Positions 29,218 to 39,101 of a stretch of DNA of 64,000 nt are shown here, piece by piece. The position numbers were made by a program, and so were the translations under genes. How positions within the stretch are numbered: position 1 is the first letter of the stretch; each line of letters opens with the position of its first letter. Under the pieces are notes generated by a model. The model searched no databases. It saw only the letters and a program-made list of their open reading frames with translations, and was not told the origin of the DNA. The stretch comes from Bifidobacterium tibiigranuli (GTDB lineage Bacteria > Actinomycetota > Actinomycetes > Actinomycetales > Bifidobacteriaceae): contig NZ_QLZA01000002.1 in the NCBI RefSeq assembly GCF_009371885.1, positions 186,001-250,000 of the forward strand, in the 5' to 3' direction.

Positions 29218-30629
29218 GCCTCGCCTCCGCCGCGCATGGCCTGCAGCTGCGCGATGAGCTGGTCGTTGCCGTCATGCGATGCTGCCTTGAGCTGCGCCAC
29301 GTCGATGATATTGGCGTGTGCAGTGCCGTTGAAAGCCCCATCCCCATTCAGACCGGCACTGCCTAGGCCCCCGCCCAAGCCCCTACCAGAATCGCCAGAG
29401 CCATTAAAGTCCGGGATATCGCTGCGTGCGGCGACGGTGATGAACACCTGCTGCTGCGCGGCGGCGAAGTCGAGAATCTGCCCACGCCTCGTCTCGTCGA
29501 GCTGCGCGAAGACATCGTCGAGAATCACGATAGGCGTCACGCCGCTCGTGCGCACGACGACCTCGAACAGCGCCATTTTGAGCGCCAGCGCCATCGTCCA
29601 CATCTCGCCGTTCGACGCGAATTCGCGCGCGGGCATGCCCTCAAGTTCCAAAGCCATATCGTCGCGATGCGGGCCGATGAGATTAAGCCCCCGAGCAACC
29701 TCGCCCGGGTAGATGCGTTGGAAATGCCTGCTGATTGCAGCAGGGGCGTCTCCATTGGAGTCGTCAAGCACCTCGGCGAAGGACGGTTCATAGGCAAGCC
29801 GGGCTTTATGTGCAGTCTGGTGTTCGTTGTCAATAGCAGCTTTGACTACAGCAGATTCATCGTCGTCAGCAGCTTTGTCGCCGGCAAGCCTGTCACCCGC
29901 GAGCCTGGCATAGATAGCAGCAAAGGGCTCGCTCAGCGAATTAATAATGCTGTTGCGATCGGCAGTGAGCGCAATGCCTGCCTCGATGAATTGCCCGGTC
30001 CAGATTTCCAGCCCGCTCAGCGCGGCATTCGTGTCGCCTTCGGCGCGTTCGAGCTGCTTGAGCAGCGCCGCACGCTGCTTGGCGATGCGGGTGCAGGTCT
30101 GCAGCCGATTCATATAGCCCGGAATAAGCAATGCCCCAGACTGATCCAAGAAGCGCCGTCGCATGGCCGGATCGCTGGTGACCAGCCGCTGATCCTCCGG
30201 AGTGAAGGAGACGCTGGGAATCCGGCCGACGATATCGCGCATATACAACGACGAACCGCCGTTGATTCTGGCTCGATTTGCTCCACGGACGGCGATGGTC
30301 GCCTCGTAGGTCGTCGTATGGAGATGGTCATTCGCCTTGCCATCTGCCCTGGCGGCTTCATCGTCAGCATCCGCCTCGGTTCGCGCCTCGATGACGGCTG
30401 ATTCGCCGACATTGGCCCTGATCGTCGCCGACGTGAATCCGCGCTCGACCAACGGCAACGCACTTGACGTCCGATGGCTCGACCCGGTCGACAGCACTTC
30501 GATGGCCTCGACGATATTCGTCTTGCCCAAGCCATTCGCGCCGTGCAGGATGTTGACGCCCGGGGCGAAATCGACAACGCAATGCTCCCACGACCGGAAA
30601 TGGTCCAAAGCAAGGCGACTGATGTACAC
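29214..30629 (-). CDS. recF: DNA replication and repair protein RecF
   Basis: SMC-like ATPase that loads RecA at gaps (RecFOR pathway). Walker A is GANGLGKTN near residue 34, and the Walker B/D-loop is VILDDVFAQLDETRRGQIL. At 471 residues it exceeds the usual 360-400 because of low-complexity inserts: an acidic Asp/Glu/Ala stretch at about 78-105, another around 245-280, and a Gly/Ser/Asn-rich C-terminal tail. 34 bases separate it from dnaN upstream; it overlaps the DUF721 gene downstream by four bases. Confidence 0.95.
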   Translation of the reverse strand: MYISRLALDHFRSWEHCVVDFAPGVNILHGANGLGKTNIVEAIEVLSTGSSHRTSSALPLVERGFTSATIRANVGESAVIEARTEADADDEAARADGKANDHLHTTTYEATIAVRGANRARINGGSSLYMRDIVGRIPSVSFTPEDQRLVTSDPAMRRRFLDQSGALLIPGYMNRLQTCTRIAKQRAALLKQLERAEGDTNAALSGLEIWTGQFIEAGIALTADRNSIINSLSEPFAAIYARLAGDRLAGDKAADDDESAVVKAAIDNEHQTAHKARLAYEPSFAEVLDDSNGDAPAAISRHFQRIYPGEVARGLNLIGPHRDDMALELEGMPAREFASNGEMWTMALALKMALFEVVVRTSGVTPIVILDDVFAQLDETRRGQILDFAAAQQQVFITVAARSDIPDFNGSGDSGRGLGGGLGSAGLNGDGAFNGTAHANIIDVAQLKAASHDGNDQLIAQLQAMRGGGEA

Positions 30630-30663
30630 GGCGTTCTTTCTGCTGCTAAAGCGCTACAGAGTT

Positions 30664-31788
30664 TCAGTTGTTGTAGCGCATGGGGACCAGGAGGTAGCGG
30701 TAATCCATCGATTCGTCGGAATCCGCCTCCTGCTGGCCGTTGAACTCAACCGGCCTGACCGCTGTTGTCATTTTCATGCGCACGAAGGGCTCGGTTATCG
30801 CGCTCAGCCCCTCAATCAGGTAGGCCGGGTTGAAGGCCACGGTGATCTCTTCGCCATCAAGATCGACATCGAGAATCTCGCGGGCCTGCGATTCGTCGGC
30901 GGAACCAGCGCTCAGCAGCAGCTCTTGGCCGTTGAACTCCATGCGAATTGGCGCGTTGCGCTCGGCTACCAGCGCCACACGCTTTATGGCACCGATCAGC
31001 GCCTGCTTGTCGATGACGGCCTGCGTGGGGTACTCATCGGCGAACAGTCGGTCGATGGCCGGGAATTCGCCGTCGATAAGCTGCGAGGTCGAGACACGAC
31101 CGGCGTTCTCGAAGCCAAGCAGCGACGGGCTTTCGGCATCAAAATCGATAACGACGTTCTGGTGCTCATCCAAAGCGCGGGAGACATCGCGCAGCAGCGA
31201 ACCACGCACCAGCGTGACGGTCTGCATATCGACGCTCTGCGGGGTCCAGGAGAAGCTGGAACGCGAGAGGCGGAAACGATCGGTTGACGTCATAACGACC
31301 TTGTCGCCATCGAACTGAATGCGCACGCCGGTAAGCACCGGGCGGTTCTCCTCGCGCGAAACGGCGACGGTGGCCTGCGCAACGGCCTGCACGAAGGTTG
31401 GCGCGTCCACCTGGCCCAGCGTCGGGGGCACCGAAGGCAGGTCCGGGTATTCGCTCAGCGGCATGAGCTGCAGCGTGAAGGTGGACTTGCCGGAGGTGAT
31501 GGTCAGCGAAGAATCCGAGGTCTCCAACTGCGTCTTTTCCGCTGGAAGTGATTTGGTGATGTCGGCGAGCAGTTTGCCGACGACGAGCGCACTGCCGGGT
31601 TCCTCGATGCCAGCCTCGATATGGTGGCGTGCGGAGATCTCATAGTTGAATGCTGAGAACTGCAAAGTTCCTTCAACGGCTTCGAGACGTACGCCGCTGA
31701 GAATGGGTTGGGCTGGGCGAGCATCGATGATGCGAGTCGTCCAGGCTACGGCGTCCGCCAGTGCGGCGGAATCAATTTCTACTTTCAT
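30664..31788 (-). CDS. dnaN: DNA polymerase III beta sliding clamp
   Basis: Ring-shaped processivity clamp for DNA polymerase III. The 374-residue length and three-domain clamp pattern are typical (MKVEIDSAALADAV, later EFPAIDRLF, and the C-terminal YLLVPMRYNN). GAGGAG lies three bases upstream of the ATG. First gene of the dnaN-recF-DUF721 operon, reading away from oriC on the minus strand. Confidence 0.97.
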   Translation of the reverse strand: MKVEIDSAALADAVAWTTRIIDARPAQPILSGVRLEAVEGTLQFSAFNYEISARHHIEAGIEEPGSALVVGKLLADITKSLPAEKTQLETSDSSLTITSGKSTFTLQLMPLSEYPDLPSVPPTLGQVDAPTFVQAVAQATVAVSREENRPVLTGVRIQFDGDKVVMTSTDRFRLSRSSFSWTPQSVDMQTVTLVRGSLLRDVSRALDEHQNVVIDFDAESPSLLGFENAGRVSTSQLIDGEFPAIDRLFADEYPTQAVIDKQALIGAIKRVALVAERNAPIRMEFNGQELLLSAGSADESQAREILDVDLDGEEITVAFNPAYLIEGLSAITEPFVRMKMTTAVRPVEFNGQQEADSDESMDYRYLLVPMRYNN

Positions 31789-32490
31789 ACGCTCCTCGTT
31801 TCATCAAGCGATGGATTCATAACAGGTCTGTGGCTATTCTAGCGGGTTTCGATACGGCGGTTGTCGTTTGCGAGACGGCAGGCGTTATCACGATGGCGAT
31901 GAACGTAAGAGAGGGAAGTAGTCGTCATAATAAGCACGGTGGATAGAGTGGATAAGTGCGTTGAGCTCAACTGCGGCATGTTTTTCGAGCCTTTACGCCG
32001 GTGTGGATAACTTATGAGTTTATTGTGGATAAGTGCCCGAGTTATCCACAGGTAACTCGTTGTATTTGGGTTATCCACAATCGCAGAGCGGTCATCCACG
32101 AGTTATCCACAGCAAAATAGGGTGTCGTCCACGACTTACTCGCAGACTTTACGCACATTTGTGAATAAGGGTGTGGATAACTTTCTTTCGATATGGGCTG
32201 GTTTTCGGTGTGTCGCAGGGCTGCAAACTAAAATGCCGAAAACGCTTCGTGTACGCCATTCTCTCGAATGCACGCCAGCAATTCGCGTGATTGGCGTGTG
32301 CTCAGACACGGGTATTGCTGTCATTTCCCAAAAAGTGCCGAAAAGAAATTGTGTGGTGCCATGTTCATGGCGCGCTGCATTGCAGCATATGAAATTCCCG
32401 TGAAACCGGCGATTCAGGAATCTGTAAGCAAACCGACAATCGCAGTCACACGGGAAATTACGAGCGATCAAGGAATGGGTTTTGTGCGGA
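31789..32490. other. dnaN-to-toxin/antitoxin intergenic region containing oriC
   Basis: 700 bp: dnaN promoter region, the main DnaA-box cluster (31947-32180) and about 310 bp (32181-32490) with no supported gene. The last part contains an imperfect inverted repeat ending in AATTTCCCGTG-like arms (about 32391 and 32450). Confidence 0.65.
31947..32180. other. oriC: origin of replication, main DnaA-box cluster
   Basis: Exact 9-mer DnaA boxes TTATCCACA (either strand) lie at 32002-32010, 32024-32032, 32042-32050, 32071-32079, 32103-32111 and 32172-32180. Near matches lie at 31947-31955, 32092-32100 and about 32125. Position next to dnaN and the strand divergence of surrounding genes support oriC function. 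Confidence 0.85.
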
Positions 32491-32793
32491 TTAGGACTTG
32501 GTTGAAACCTCGGCCAGTGCGCGGTTGAGCAAATCTCGTATCGCCTCTGATCGTTTCATGTGCCGTACTTTGCGATACTGCTCAAGTTTGAGGTCGCTTT
32601 CCTGGTCGATTCGAACCTGAATGGTCTTTGATGCGTGTACGGTCGCTGGTCGGCCAGCCTTTCGGCGGATTTTCGCATCCTGCGCGACCAGCTCATCAGG
32701 GTCGTAGCCACGTTCGGCTTCGGCTGCGTCAGCTTGAAGCAGCTTCGACTCCTCAGGTGTGAATGCATCAAGTTTCACTATGGTGTAGCTCAT
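32491..32793 (-). CDS. ribbon-helix-helix antitoxin beside oriC
   Basis: A 100-residue protein with a C-terminal ribbon-helix-helix domain (KTIQVRIDQESDLKLEQYRKVRHMKRSEAIRDLLNRAL split across beta-strand, helix, helix), as in CopG-like type II antitoxins. The N-terminal 50 residues are charged and probably bind the toxin. Its ATG overlaps the stop of the upstream toxin-like gene by four bases, giving the less common toxin-first order. It likely represses its own operon (inference). Confidence 0.78.
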   Translation of the reverse strand: MSYTIVKLDAFTPEESKLLQADAAEAERGYDPDELVAQDAKIRRKAGRPATVHASKTIQVRIDQESDLKLEQYRKVRHMKRSEAIRDLLNRALAEVSTKS

Positions 32794-33038
32794 ATCTGCC
32801 TCCTTTGTGACAGCAGCTTGGCATACTGTGTGCGCATGCGCATCGCGTGAATCAAGGCTGACCCCTGACGGGTTTGCACGACGATGACTTCGAGCGGTAT
32901 TCCCGCGGCGGTGAACCCCAAATACATTTCCTTGAGCGGCTCCTCACGCATCAGCAGCACGCGAATCGGATGATGCACCACCCAGAGAGAATCCTCCGGG
33001 TCGATGCCGTGCTTCAGCGCCGATTCGACTATCAACAT
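32790..33038 (-). CDS. small toxin-like protein paired with the RHH antitoxin
   Basis: An 82-residue protein with a compact alpha/beta pattern (ALKHGIDPEDSLWVVHHPIRVLLM, then MYLGFTAAGIPLEVIVVQ, then a His/Met/Arg-rich ALIHAMRMRTQY helix). The pattern resembles small RelE/BrnT-like toxins, but I cannot fix the family. Coupled to the RHH gene by an ATGA overlap. A TACAAT hexamer lies only about seven bases before the ATG, so the mRNA may be leaderless. Confidence 0.7.
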   Translation of the reverse strand: MLIVESALKHGIDPEDSLWVVHHPIRVLLMREEPLKEMYLGFTAAGIPLEVIVVQTRQGSALIHAMRMRTQYAKLLSQRRQI

Positions 33039-33135
33039 ACAAATATTGTACTACAAAAATAACGAATGCATTCGCCCTATGGTGAATATGATGTTGCGAA
33101 AGAAAACCTAGTGAAGACAGCGGAAACTGGAACGC

Positions 33136-34890
33136 TCAGTCGTTGGAGTGCTGCTTGAGGCGCACCGTGAGCTCCATGACGTAGTTGTAGATCTCCTGCT
33201 TCTCCTGCATTTCGCCGGAGACGCGGGTATAGGCGTGCATAACGGTCGTGTGGTCGCGGCCGCCGAAGACCTCGCCGATGTCGACCAGGCTCATGCTCGT
33301 CATCTCGCGCGCGAGATACATGGCGACCTGACGCGCCAGCGCCACGTTCTTGGTGCGGGCGCGGCCGACAAGGTCATCGAAGGTCAGGTGGAAGTACTTG
33401 GCCACCTGACTGATGATGTCGGTGGGCTTGATTTCCACATTCGACGTGAAGAAGTCCTGCAGCGTCTGCTCGGCCAAGGCTCGCGACACCGGCTGATTGC
33501 TCAAGGAGGCGACCGCGGTGACGCGGGTGAGCGCGCCTTCGAGTTCGCGGATGTTCTCGGTGAAACGCTCCGCGATGAGATCGAGGACGTCGTTGGGAAT
33601 GTTGGAATGGCTCATTGAAGCCATCATGCGCAGAATCGCGATGCGCGTCTCCAAGTCCGGCGGCTTGATGTCGACCGTCAGGCCGGATTCGAAGCGGGAG
33701 ATGAGCCGGGCCTCGAAGCCCTTGAGGTTCTTGGGCGCCACATCGGAGGCGATGACGATGCGTTTGTTCGCCTGATACAGCGCGTTGAAGGTATGGAAGA
33801 ACTGCTCGAGCGTGGCCTCTTTGCCACCGAGGAACTGGATATCGTCGATAAGCAGCACGTCGACCTCGCGGTACCGGCGGTTGAAGTCGGCGATCTGCCC
33901 CTGGCTCTGGTTGGGGGTCTGCAGCGCCTCGATGAATTCGTTGGTGAATTCCTCGCTGGTGACGTAGCGAACCTTGACCGATTCGTCCTTGACCAGCGCG
34001 TAGTTCCCGATGGCGTTGAGCAGATGCGTTTTGCCCAGCCCGGAGCCACCGTAGATACATAAGGGGTTGAAGTCGCGCCCTGAGCCTTCTGCGACCGCCA
34101 GTGCGACGGTGCGTGCAAACCGGTTCGAATCACCCGGCACGAATGTGTCGAAGGTGGCGTTCTTGTTCAGATGGGTCTGCGGGTCAAGCGCCGCGCGATG
34201 CTGATCGACATGATACGACGGGTTGCCGGGCAGCTGCTGTCCGTTGTGGTCGTGCGTGCGCATGCCGTGCATATCGTTGACGGAATTGACAGTGTTGGCA
34301 GCGTTGGCGTCAGGCATGGGTGAGGTCGGTCTGCCGCTTTGCCTGCCCGGCGTCGGCATGGGGTAGTCGGCGGCTGCCGAAGTGTCGAACGTCGGTTGCG
34401 ATGACGCTGCTGCCGCTGCCGCCGGCGAGTGGCTGGCATAGGAATCGTAGTCATGCCGGCTACCGGCGCGCATATCGTCCGGAGTTGCTGAGACGTGGCC
34501 AGCAGAGTGGTCAGCGCTGTGATGCTCGGAAGTTGGGGCCTGGGAAGGCTGCGTTGGCGCAGGTTGCCCTTCGTTGGGCGATGCCGTGGCAGCCGATGCT
34601 GGCGCAGGCTCGCTGGGCGGAACGATTTTGAACGCCGGGAACATGTGCTGCCCGGAAACCATATGCAGGGCGGCGAGCAACGGTTCATTCAGATCGTTTT
34701 GCAATGCCTGCTGTGTGGAGCTGTTGGCCACGCATAGCACGATGGTGGTGCCGAAGACGGCCTCGGGAATCACGCCTTCAAGCCAACCTCTGTCACGAGG
34801 CGTGAGCGAAGCATTGTGACCCAGCACGGCCAGGGCGTCAGCCCATATGCGCGCGGCCTGGGAGGCCGGGTCGTTCTGCTCGTCCGCCAT
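33136..34890 (-). CDS. dnaA: chromosomal replication initiator DnaA
   Basis: Binds DnaA boxes and opens oriC. Domain I covers about residues 1-90. Domain II is an exceptionally long low-complexity linker (about 91-240, rich in Pro/Ser/Ala/His/Asn), which explains the 584-residue length. The AAA+ domain carries Walker A GGSGLGKT (281-288) and Walker [13 protein letters not shown]. The C-terminal helix-turn-helix contains the DnaA signature ([13 protein letters not shown]). A perfect AAGGAGGG RBS precedes the ATG. DnaA-box clusters lie on both sides of the gene, so autoregulation is likely. Confidence 0.98.
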   Translation of the reverse strand: MADEQNDPASQAARIWADALAVLGHNASLTPRDRGWLEGVIPEAVFGTTIVLCVANSSTQQALQNDLNEPLLAALHMVSGQHMFPAFKIVPPSEPAPASAATASPNEGQPAPTQPSQAPTSEHHSADHSAGHVSATPDDMRAGSRHDYDSYASHSPAAAAAASSQPTFDTSAAADYPMPTPGRQSGRPTSPMPDANAANTVNSVNDMHGMRTHDHNGQQLPGNPSYHVDQHRAALDPQTHLNKNATFDTFVPGDSNRFARTVALAVAEGSGRDFNPLCIYGGSGLGKTHLLNAIGNYALVKDESVKVRYVTSEEFTNEFIEALQTPNQSQGQIADFNRRYREVDVLLIDDIQFLGGKEATLEQFFHTFNALYQANKRIVIASDVAPKNLKGFEARLISRFESGLTVDIKPPDLETRIAILRMMASMSHSNIPNDVLDLIAERFTENIRELEGALTRVTAVASLSNQPVSRALAEQTLQDFFTSNVEIKPTDIISQVAKYFHLTFDDLVGRARTKNVALARQVAMYLAREMTSMSLVDIGEVFGGRDHTTVMHAYTRVSGEMQEKQEIYNYVMELTVRLKQHSND

Positions 34891-35289
34891 AGCGACCCTC
34901 CTTACCGTGTTACCGTGCGCTGCTGTCCGTCGATTGGCGTTAACCCTTACGATTTTGCGCTAACCCTAAATAATAAATACAAGCGTTATGTTTACTCCGA
35001 ATGTCGGAAGTTATCCACAGCCTTGCGTGTTGCAAACGCTCGAATGTGAATAACATCGATGTTATTTGTGGATAAGTGCGGCCGTGATGTGCTGGTGCGG
35101 ATAGGCTGAATTACGCCGTTTTATGGTTACCTCACGTTCACTTTATGTTCATTCGCAAGCCTTGCCAATCGACGCAAATGTGAAAAATCTCGCTATATTT
35201 TGACGAAAGGTCGGGGGTGAGAGTACCTTGGTAGAGCTTGACTCATGAGGAGCCATACTTTTGCATGGCTGAAAACCGGGAGCGTATTT
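34891..35289. other. dnaA-rpmH divergent region with DnaA boxes
   Basis: 400 bp between divergent dnaA and rpmH. DnaA boxes lie at 35011-35019 and 35067-35075, with a near match at 35045-35053. An A+T-rich stretch at about 34960-34990 could be an unwinding element. A TATATT hexamer near 35200 may be the rpmH -10. This is the strand switch point for gene orientation. Confidence 0.65.
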
Positions 35290-35424
35290 ATGAAGAGGAC
35301 ATTCCAACCGAACAACCGTCGTCGCCACATGAAGCACGGATTCCGTGCCCGCATGCGCACACGCTCCGGCCGCGCGCTGATCAACCGTCGCCGTGGCAAG
35401 GGCCGCAAGTCCCTTTCCGCCTGA
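35290..35424 (+). CDS. rpmH: 50S ribosomal protein L34
   Basis: A 44-residue, highly basic protein: [18 protein letters not shown], then [22 protein letters not shown]. It matches bL34 end to end. RBS GGGAG lies seven bases before the ATG. First gene of the rpmH-rnpA-yidD-yidC-jag block. Confidence 0.97.
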   Translation: MKRTFQPNNRRRHMKHGFRARMRTRSGRALINRRRGKGRKSLSA

Positions 35425-35444
35425 ACCCTGACGGCGTACAGGAC

Positions 35445-35912
35445 GTGGAGCGACTGAAAAGCCACAGTGATTTTGTCACCGTGTTCAAACGTCGCCGAAA
35501 AGTCGTCGCAAACGATATCGTCGTGCATTATCTGATGCGCGGCGATACTGCATCTTTGAACCGTGTGGAGCATGCGAAAAGCGTAGAGCTTGCAGACGAT
35601 TCAGGTGATGGTGTCGCGTCGAGCCGGCGGCTTGGGCTTGCCGTCTCAAAAGCGGTGGGCAATGCCGTGATGCGCAATGCCGTGAAGCGGAGATTCCGCG
35701 TCCTGGCGCGTACGCACGAGAGCAAGCTGCCGCCTGATTGCGATATCGTCATGCGTGCGAAGCCCAGTGCGGCTTCGGCTTCCTATCAGGCGCTTGATGC
35801 GCAGGTGTCGAGGCTGTTTCACGATATCAGCGCGAAAGTGAAGGCGAAGTCTGGAACGGCTTCGGCTACCGGCGCGAAAACCGGGAACGCTTCGGCAGGA
35901 GATCGCTTATGA
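35445..35912 (+). CDS. rnpA: ribonuclease P protein component
   Basis: Protein subunit of RNase P, which matures tRNA 5' ends. The RNR signature region [16 protein letters not shown] and the N-terminal [17 protein letters not shown] match the family. The open frame extends upstream through rpmH, so GTG at 35445, 20 bases after rpmH, is the likely start (155 residues; usual 110-130). An internal insert (about 40-60) and an Ala/Thr/Lys-rich C-terminal tail account for the extra length. Overlaps yidD by four bases. Confidence 0.92.
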   Translation: MERLKSHSDFVTVFKRRRKVVANDIVVHYLMRGDTASLNRVEHAKSVELADDSGDGVASSRRLGLAVSKAVGNAVMRNAVKRRFRVLARTHESKLPPDCDIVMRAKPSAASASYQALDAQVSRLFHDISAKVKAKSGTASATGAKTGNASAGDRL

Positions 35913-36211
35913 CCTCGCGCCTGGCTCAGGCCTGTCTGAACTCCATTCGCTGGTATCAGCGCACGATTTCCGCGAACACGGCACCGCATTGCCGATACTA
36001 TCCAACTTGCTCCATGTATGCCTATCAGGCGATTGAGCGCTATGGCGTGCTGCGTGGAGGATTGCTTGCTGTTCTGCGCTTGCTGCGCTGCCGCCCTTGG
36101 AGCCGAGGCGGAATCGACGATGTTCCGCAGCGCTACTCCGTATTCTATCGATTTTCATGGTCCAAGGCCCATGAAGAACCGCGTTTGACGCCACTGGCCA
36201 ACGAGTCATAA
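35909..36211 (+). CDS. yidD: membrane protein insertion efficiency factor YidD
   Basis: A 100-residue protein with the YidD core ([46 protein letters not shown]). It assists YidC-dependent insertion. ATGA overlap with rnpA; 15 bases before yidC. Confidence 0.93.
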   Translation: MTSRLAQACLNSIRWYQRTISANTAPHCRYYPTCSMYAYQAIERYGVLRGGLLAVLRLLRCRPWSRGGIDDVPQRYSVFYRFSWSKAHEEPRLTPLANES

Positions 36212-36226
36212 GGAGACGGCCACACC

Positions 36227-37243
36227 ATGTTTAGTACCATGAATCCAGATAAATTCCTCTTGGACAGCGGTTTCTTCGGCTGGGTGTACAAGATTCTGAC
36301 CCCGATCGAATGGCTTATGTCGCAGATCATGGTCCTGTTCCACAGGTTCCTCGTGCTGCTCGGCATGCCATCCGAGGGCGCCTCGTGGATTCTGTCCATC
36401 GTGTTTCTGGTGCTGGTGGTCCATGCCTGCATACTGCCGATTTTCGTTCGGCAGATCAAGTCGATGCGCAAGATGCAGGCGCTGCAGCCCCAGATGAAGC
36501 ACATCCAGAACAAGTACAAGGGCAAGAAGGATCCGGCGAGCCGCGAGGCGCTGAGCCGCGAGATGTCCAAGCTCTACCAGGACAACGGCGCGAATCCGGC
36601 CGGATCGTGCCTGCCGATGCTCATTCAGGGCCCGGTGTTCATGTGCATGTTCTATATGCTTTCGGCGATTCAGTATATCGCCAACGGCGTGCGCAAGCCG
36701 CTCGGCGCCTTCGATAAGGCCACTGCGGCAGACTTTGCCCACACGAGCTTCCTCGGCGTCAAGATCACGAACAACTTCGGCATGGCCGCGACCTCCGGCA
36801 AGGTCGTTATCGGCATCTTCGTCGCCTTGATGTGCGCGGCGATGTGGTTCATGCAGTTCAACAACATGCGCAAGAACCTGCCGCGCGAGCAGATGGAGGG
36901 CCAGCAGTACAAGATGCAGCAGGCCATGACCTGGGTCTTCCCGATCATGTATATCTTCTCCGGCTTCACCATGCCCTTCGCCGTGCTGATCTACTGGCTG
37001 ACCAACAACATCGCCAACATGCTCCGCTCGTTGTGGCAGGTCTACACCTTCCCGACTCCTGGGTCTCCTGCAGCCGAGGAGAAAAAGGTACGTGACCATG
37101 CGCGTGAGAACGCGCGCAGGAAGCGTGCCGGCGAAATCTCGCTTGAGGAACAGGAGCTGGTCCAGGCCAAGGAGCAGGCCGAGCATCGCGAAGATCAGGG
37201 ATTCCAGCGCCAGCAGCCCAAGCGCAAGAAGCGCAAGAAGTAG
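36227..37243 (+). CDS. yidC: membrane protein insertase YidC/Oxa1
   Basis: Inserts proteins into the cytoplasmic membrane, alone or with SecYEG. The 338-residue Gram-positive-type protein lacks the large periplasmic domain and has about five membrane segments, a cytoplasmic hairpin (LQPQMKHIQNKYKGKKDPASREALSREM split by helices), and a basic C-terminal tail ending KRKKRKK that can contact the ribosome. RBS AAGGAGA precedes the ATG. In line with yidD and jag. Confidence 0.95.
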   Translation: MFSTMNPDKFLLDSGFFGWVYKILTPIEWLMSQIMVLFHRFLVLLGMPSEGASWILSIVFLVLVVHACILPIFVRQIKSMRKMQALQPQMKHIQNKYKGKKDPASREALSREMSKLYQDNGANPAGSCLPMLIQGPVFMCMFYMLSAIQYIANGVRKPLGAFDKATAADFAHTSFLGVKITNNFGMAATSGKVVIGIFVALMCAAMWFMQFNNMRKNLPREQMEGQQYKMQQAMTWVFPIMYIFSGFTMPFAVLIYWLTNNIANMLRSLWQVYTFPTPGSPAAEEKKVRDHARENARRKRAGEISLEEQELVQAKEQAEHREDQGFQRQQPKRKKRKK

Positions 37244-37369
37244 ACTGTGCTGACTGCCTGATTGGGCATAGCGAGACGGGCATAGCGCGTCCGGGCAGAA
37301 CTTGGTGTGGCTACTGTGCAGCTGCTGGTTTTGCCGGTGGTGGTGTTGTTGCACGTACGTTTGTTTCGG

Positions 37370-37385
37370 TGTTTCACGTGAAACC
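37370..37385. promoter_or_regulatory. parS site (15 of 16 bases)
   Basis: TGTTTCACGTGAAACC, one base off the 16-bp ParB site consensus, in the yidC-jag gap. Confidence 0.85.
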
Positions 37386-37514
37386 GCCCGCAGTCGGTAG
37401 TCGGCAGGCGCATTGCAGAGCTTCCGCGAGTACACTGGACAACCAGAAACTTGTCAGCCACAATGGCATACATAACGCATAACGGGACACATAAGGGCAT
37501 ATAAAGGAGTTCAT

Positions 37515-38225
37515 ATGGCTCAGGAAGAATCGAAGACGATCGAGCAGCTCAACCAAGAGGCCGATATCGCCGCCGACTACCTCGAGGGTCTGCTTGACAT
37601 CGCCGATTACGATGGGGACATCGAATTGGGCGTGCGCAACAACCGTCCTACGGTGCAAATCGTGGCCGATGACAGTGATGACATCAAGCATCTGATTGGG
37701 CATAACGGCGAAGTTGTGGACGCGCTGCAGCAGCTCGCCCGACTTGCTGTCCAGCAGAAGACCGGTGATCGCTCGCATCTGATTCTTGATGTCGATGGCT
37801 ATCTCAAGCGTAAACGCCAGCATCTGCGCGATCTCGCGCTTGATGCCATTGACGAGGCGAGGGAGACCGGCGACGCCGTCGACCTCAGGCCTATGAACTC
37901 CTTCGAGCGCAAGGTCGTGCATGACCTCGTGCGCGAGGAGGGATTCAAATCGCGTTCGCATGGCGAGGAACCGCATCGCTATGTCAGCATCTATCTGCGG
38001 GCCTCGGACCAGGATCTTGCTGATGATGAAGATGCTGATGATGAAGTCGTTGCTGGGGCGGTCGTTGATGGAGAAGCTGGGACGGCTGACGAGATTGAAA
38101 CGACCGATCTGAATGTTGTTGCGGATGAGGAATCGGACGAGATTGTCGAGGCCGATGAGGTCGATGGTGTCGACGAGGTTGAAGCTGTGACTGAGGATAG
38201 TGCCGATACGGAAGCTGAAGCGTAA
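37515..38225 (+). CDS. jag: Jag/KhpB-type RNA-binding protein (KH and R3H domains)
   Basis: A 236-residue protein with a type II KH domain (LIGHNGEVVDALQQLARLAV) and an R3H-like motif (SFERKVVHDLVREEGFKSRSHGEEPHRYVSIY). It belongs to the SpoIIIJ-associated/KhpB family that follows yidC in Gram-positives. The last ~60 residues are a strongly acidic Asp/Glu/Val tail not needed for the fold. RBS AAGGAG lies six bases before the ATG. The stop codon is inside an 8-bp hairpin. Confidence 0.92.
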   Translation: MAQEESKTIEQLNQEADIAADYLEGLLDIADYDGDIELGVRNNRPTVQIVADDSDDIKHLIGHNGEVVDALQQLARLAVQQKTGDRSHLILDVDGYLKRKRQHLRDLALDAIDEARETGDAVDLRPMNSFERKVVHDLVREEGFKSRSHGEEPHRYVSIYLRASDQDLADDEDADDEVVAGAVVDGEAGTADEIETTDLNVVADEESDEIVEADEVDGVDEVEAVTEDSADTEAEA

Positions 38226-38239
38226 GTAAAATTACGCTT
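38218..38239 (+). terminator. 8-bp hairpin including the jag stop codon
   Basis: AAGCGTAA (38218-38225, its last three bases being the stop) pairs with TTACGCTT (38232-38239) across GTAAAA. No T-run follows. Confidence 0.45.
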
Positions 38240-39101
38240 GCGTGGGCCGAATCGGTTGGACTGCAATTGATTGGACTGTAATCGCGCAGAATCAGGCGGA
38301 ACTGGTGCACTGATTATGGCTGTTGCTCAGCTGCTGGTGCATGTGTGGTGATGCACGTCTGATAGTACGGTGTGTGGTTGGCTGATGCGTGGATTGTGGC
38401 GGCTTAAGGTCTGTCATGTTGTGTTTGGCTTCTGACGACTAGGCTTTGTTGTGCCGTGCTTCCTGTTGTCTCGGCTCCTTAATTGTCTGGACTGTTGCAG
38501 TGACGGCAGGCTGCGCGGTGAGGCTAGCTGCGCATGGCATGGCAATTTGGCGGCTTTCGGTTTTCCGTGGCAAAATCATGCTTCGAGACGTATTTGGCTA
38601 GTCACTTGAACAAGACAGTCGTAAGGTCAGGACAGTGATGGTGGCTGTGTTGTTACTTCTTTGGTTTTACTGTCTGTGTTTTCATCCGCGCTGTTTTCAT
38701 TTCTTCGATACTTGGCAGTGTTTTACACAAACATGCATAATAGGGTGTGCGTATTTTCTTTGCACCATGAGGTATGGGGATGGGTTACGAGGGATTGCTG
38801 AAATCATTGTGATGGAATTGCTTATGATGCTTAGCTTAGTTTTGGTGCTCAGTCTGATTTCGTTGAATACTGTGAAGTATGATTATCATGTTTTGCTGAA
38901 ACTTATATTGTTTACGTACTGTTGTGTTGCTGCAACACGGTATCGTGATGCCACATTATTGTGATGCCACGGTATAGCGATGTTGTTGTGTTGCTGCGTG
39001 ACATGGGACTCGAATGTTGCACTTGCTGATAAGTAGGGTGTGAGTAGTGTGGCTGTGGTTTGATAGATGGCAGAGTTTGTTGTGATAGAGGAGCAGTGCA
39101 T
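38226..39101. other. 880-bp G/T-rich gap between jag and rsmG
   Basis: No supported gene. The plus strand is markedly rich in G and T, as expected for a leading strand near oriC. A T-rich ORF at 38635-38964 lacks an RBS and is not called. Short direct repeats occur near the end (GTTGTGTTGCTG and GTGATGCCAC, two copies each, about 38920-39000). Confidence 0.5.

Noticed and set aside
38635..38964. 109-codon hydrophobic ORF in the jag-rsmG gap
   Set aside because: Hydrophobicity follows from T-rich DNA; no RBS, no family, and skewed composition typical of non-coding leading-strand sequence.
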